DNA of 53,463 nucleotides, taken from the NCBI GenBank assembly GCA_023417315.1, contig JAEZFW010000031.1, positions 1 to 53,463 of the forward strand, in the 5' to 3' direction. Source of the stretch: Pseudomonadota bacterium. GTDB taxonomy: Bacteria > Pseudomonadota > Gammaproteobacteria > Steroidobacterales > Steroidobacteraceae. The stretch's first letter is position 1; each line of letters opens with the position of its first letter. Of the stretch, positions 51,963 to 53,463 are shown piece after piece. Made by a program: the position numbers and the translations under genes. The notes under the pieces were generated by a model that was not told the DNA's origin, made no database searches, and was given only the letters and a program-made list of their open reading frames with translations.

Positions 51963-52646
51963 ATGCGCATTCGCTATCTCATGATCGCCTTAGCGCTGGC
52001 CGTCCCCTCGATCCAAGCGTGGGCGCAGTCGATCCCCCCGTTCCTTGAACCGCTGCTGGTCAATGGACCGCCCCGATCGACTGGTGAAGTACTCTTACTC
52101 GTGCGAGGGCTTGCTGAGGCGGGCGCGTGTGCTCGGGCGGACTTCTACTCAGTTCCTGTGATGGGTGCACTGCTCGGTCCCGGTAGCGATGCAAACGTTG
52201 CCGACTACGCGAGCCGGATCACGGCGAGTACCCACGGGCTGCAAGCGTTGGTCTTTGCTGATGATGACTTCACGAAGCAATCGCCCGGTTCCCGTGGTGT
52301 GTGGCTCGAAGCGAGAAAACCGAAAGAGAACGCACGATGGGATGCCGCGTGCTTCTTGGACGTGACGTTTCGGGGTCAAATGTCGCACCTTGATTATCCG
52401 AGCATCAAGGCCGTGCTTGGAGAGGGAGAGCGGAATCGAAAAGCGGAAGTGCAACGCGACCTTTATGTGATGATGCATGCACGGGAGCAGCCGATAAGAC
52501 CGAATGACGATCCGATGGGCGGTGCAATCATCGATTATTCCGCTGGCGCCGGCTCACTCACCTTGAACTTCGACCGGCACGGCAATCTCTGGACCATCCA
52601 TGTCAGCTGGCCTAGTGATGTGACGGTGCCAACTCCTACGCCATAG
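51963..52646 (+). CDS. Secreted protein of unknown function
   Basis: 227 residues. The leader is LMIALALAVPSIQAWAQ. The mature part has a short helix (EVLLLVRGLAEAGACARADFYSVP), a region with several Asp/Ser/Gly turns (ASRITASTHGLQALVFADDDF), a middle MSHLDYPSIKAVLGEG and a C-terminal two-strand end GSLTLNFDRHGNLWTIHVSWP. I recognise no family. ATG 51963 opens the leader; the frame upstream to 51912 adds non-leader residues. No clear partner is seen; the serine hydrolase lies 144 bp before it on the same strand. Confidence 0.7.
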   Translation: MRIRYLMIALALAVPSIQAWAQSIPPFLEPLLVNGPPRSTGEVLLLVRGLAEAGACARADFYSVPVMGALLGPGSDANVADYASRITASTHGLQALVFADDDFTKQSPGSRGVWLEARKPKENARWDAACFLDVTFRGQMSHLDYPSIKAVLGEGERNRKAEVQRDLYVMMHAREQPIRPNDDPMGGAIIDYSAGAGSLTLNFDRHGNLWTIHVSWPSDVTVPTPTP

Positions 52647-52693
52647 CCGAAGTTTCCGAAGTCGGTTCGAGTGGTATTGGCCGTTCGTGGATC

Positions 52694-52769
52694 CCCGCCA
52701 GGCTTGCTATCGTTTGGACTCATGCGTTGCGGGTGCTATCGTTCGCCATCACTTGCATTCGCTGGCGGG
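52694..52769. repeat. Inverted repeat in the spacer before the ThuA gene
   Basis: CCCGCCAG (52694-52701) and CTGGCGGG (52762-52769) are exact complements. Between them TGCTATCGTT occurs twice. It looks like a degenerate REP-like palindrome in the 187-bp spacer; no promoter was assigned. Confidence 0.4.
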
Positions 52770-52833
52770 ATGGGTTCCGCAGTCCGGCGCGATGTAGCGG
52801 TGAAGATGTGAAAACAACTGACGAGAAAACACA

Positions 52834-53463
52834 ATGAATCACTCGATGAGACTGCGCGAAGTTGTCTTGTTCTCTCTCCTCGCCCTGATTTTTTCAGCTT
52901 CCTCTTTCGCTGCCGACCAACCTCGCAAAGCGCTTTTTATCTACGGCGGTTGGGATGGCCACGCGCCGGAACGTTTTCGCGACATCATCGTGCCGTGGCT
53001 GAAATCGGAAGGTTTCGAAGTGCGGGTCTCGTCCAACCTCGAGCCGTATACCGATCAGCAGTACATGGGCGAAGTGGATTTGATTGTCCAGATCTATACC
53101 CAGGGAAAAATCACCCGGGAACAAGCCAAAGGTCTGCTGACCGCCGTCGAGAACGGCGCCGGCATCGCCGGTTGGCACGGCGGTCTCGGCGACGCGTTCC
53201 ACGAATCACAACGTTATGAATACATGATCGGCGGCCAATGGGTGGAGCACCCCGGCAACGACGGCGTCAAATTTCGAGTGAACATCATCGATCACGAAGA
53301 TCCCATCACCCACGGATTGGATGATTTCGACATCGTCTCCGAGCACTACTACATGCACGTCGACCCCAACAATAAAGTGCTGGCGACGACCACCTTCGAC
53401 GGTAAGCACGATTATTGGGTGGACGGCGCCACCATGCCGGTGGCATGGAAGAAGGTCTATGGC
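52834..53463 (+). CDS. ThuA-domain protein, 5' part only
   Basis: The frame opens at ATG 52834 and is still open at the window's end (210 residues visible). The leader is VVLFSLLALIFSASSFA. ThuA (trehalose-utilisation-type) features follow: KALFIYGGWDGHAPERFRDIIVPWL, DLIVQIYTQGKITREQAKGLLTAVENGAGIAGWHGGLGDAF, YEYMIGGQWVEHPGNDGVKFRV and SEHYYMHVDPNNKVLATT. The domain has a glutamine-amidotransferase-like fold, with the usual nucleophile position not a cysteine, and is common in sugar-utilisation loci. Its codon use (more AAA and GCC/GGC) seems different from its neighbours by eye, so it may begin another functional block. Confidence 0.9.
   Translation, partial: MNHSMRLREVVLFSLLALIFSASSFAADQPRKALFIYGGWDGHAPERFRDIIVPWLKSEGFEVRVSSNLEPYTDQQYMGEVDLIVQIYTQGKITREQAKGLLTAVENGAGIAGWHGGLGDAFHESQRYEYMIGGQWVEHPGNDGVKFRVNIIDHEDPITHGLDDFDIVSEHYYMHVDPNNKVLATTTFDGKHDYWVDGATMPVAWKKVYG

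Overview
The window is a high-GC, gene-dense chromosomal segment from a Gram-negative bacterium. TonB-dependent receptor, TolC/RND efflux, CopA/CopB and PepSY genes, together with the overall gene style, suggest a gammaproteobacterium of the Steroidobacter/Xanthomonadales type. This is inferred from gene content, because no rRNA or housekeeping marker is present. No tRNA, rRNA, CRISPR array, integrase or complete insertion sequence was seen. Two genes are cut by the window edges (1-282 and 52834-53463).

Layout. (1) 1-5954: a partial gene, about 600 bp of palindromic/MITE-like repeats, then small accessory enzymes (VOC, VanX-like dipeptidase, YciI-like, TraB/GumN-like, NTF2-like). (2) 4428-11449: a carbohydrate-use locus. 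A membrane protein with a putative N-terminal DNA-binding region and two periplasmic malectin domains is divergent from a large TonB-dependent receptor, which is followed by a lipoprotein glycoside hydrolase of family GH44 carrying a +1 frameshift. (3) 11585-26068: a copper-detoxification island. It holds copL-like, the multicopper oxidase copA and copB; a Met/His-containing small periplasmic protein; cusCBA-type RND efflux followed by two PepSY membrane proteins; and a CueR regulator with a near-ideal MerR-type operator driving a copper P-type ATPase. (4) 26250-29685: a TPR protein ending in a heme-type CxxCH motif, a LytS-type histidine kinase and a LytTR response regulator, tightly packed. 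(5) 29982-40295: ordinary accessory genes, including two beta-propeller proteins, thioesterase, DUF3224, two AraC regulators, an esterase-like protein without its nucleophile serine, an HD protein, a LysR/LysE divergent pair and an FMN reductase. (6) 40487-50148: a defence-like island with a TIR-SLOG protein, a lipoprotein, an NYN/PIN-like nuclease, a secreted protein, a DUF5131/TcmP pair, a possible PD-(D/E)XK protein and a DUF222-HNH endonuclease whose gene contains three copies of one DNA palindrome. (7) 50382-53463: a serine hydrolase fused to a CBM-like domain, an unknown secreted protein and a ThuA-domain protein running off the end.

How the genes work together. The copper genes cover three levels: cytoplasmic export (P-type ATPase under CueR), export across the envelope (CusCBA) and periplasmic oxidation/sequestration (CopA, CopB, CopL). 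The malectin regulator, receptor and GH44 enzyme look like a sense-import-degrade set for a beta-glucan-type polysaccharide. The 40-50 kb region is the best place to look for an undescribed system: it combines a TIR domain (potential NAD-cleaving effector) fused to a nucleotide-ligand-type SLOG domain, a Cys-cluster protein with its partner, and several nuclease-like genes. Palindromic repeats are frequent throughout and in two or three cases lie in frame inside coding genes.
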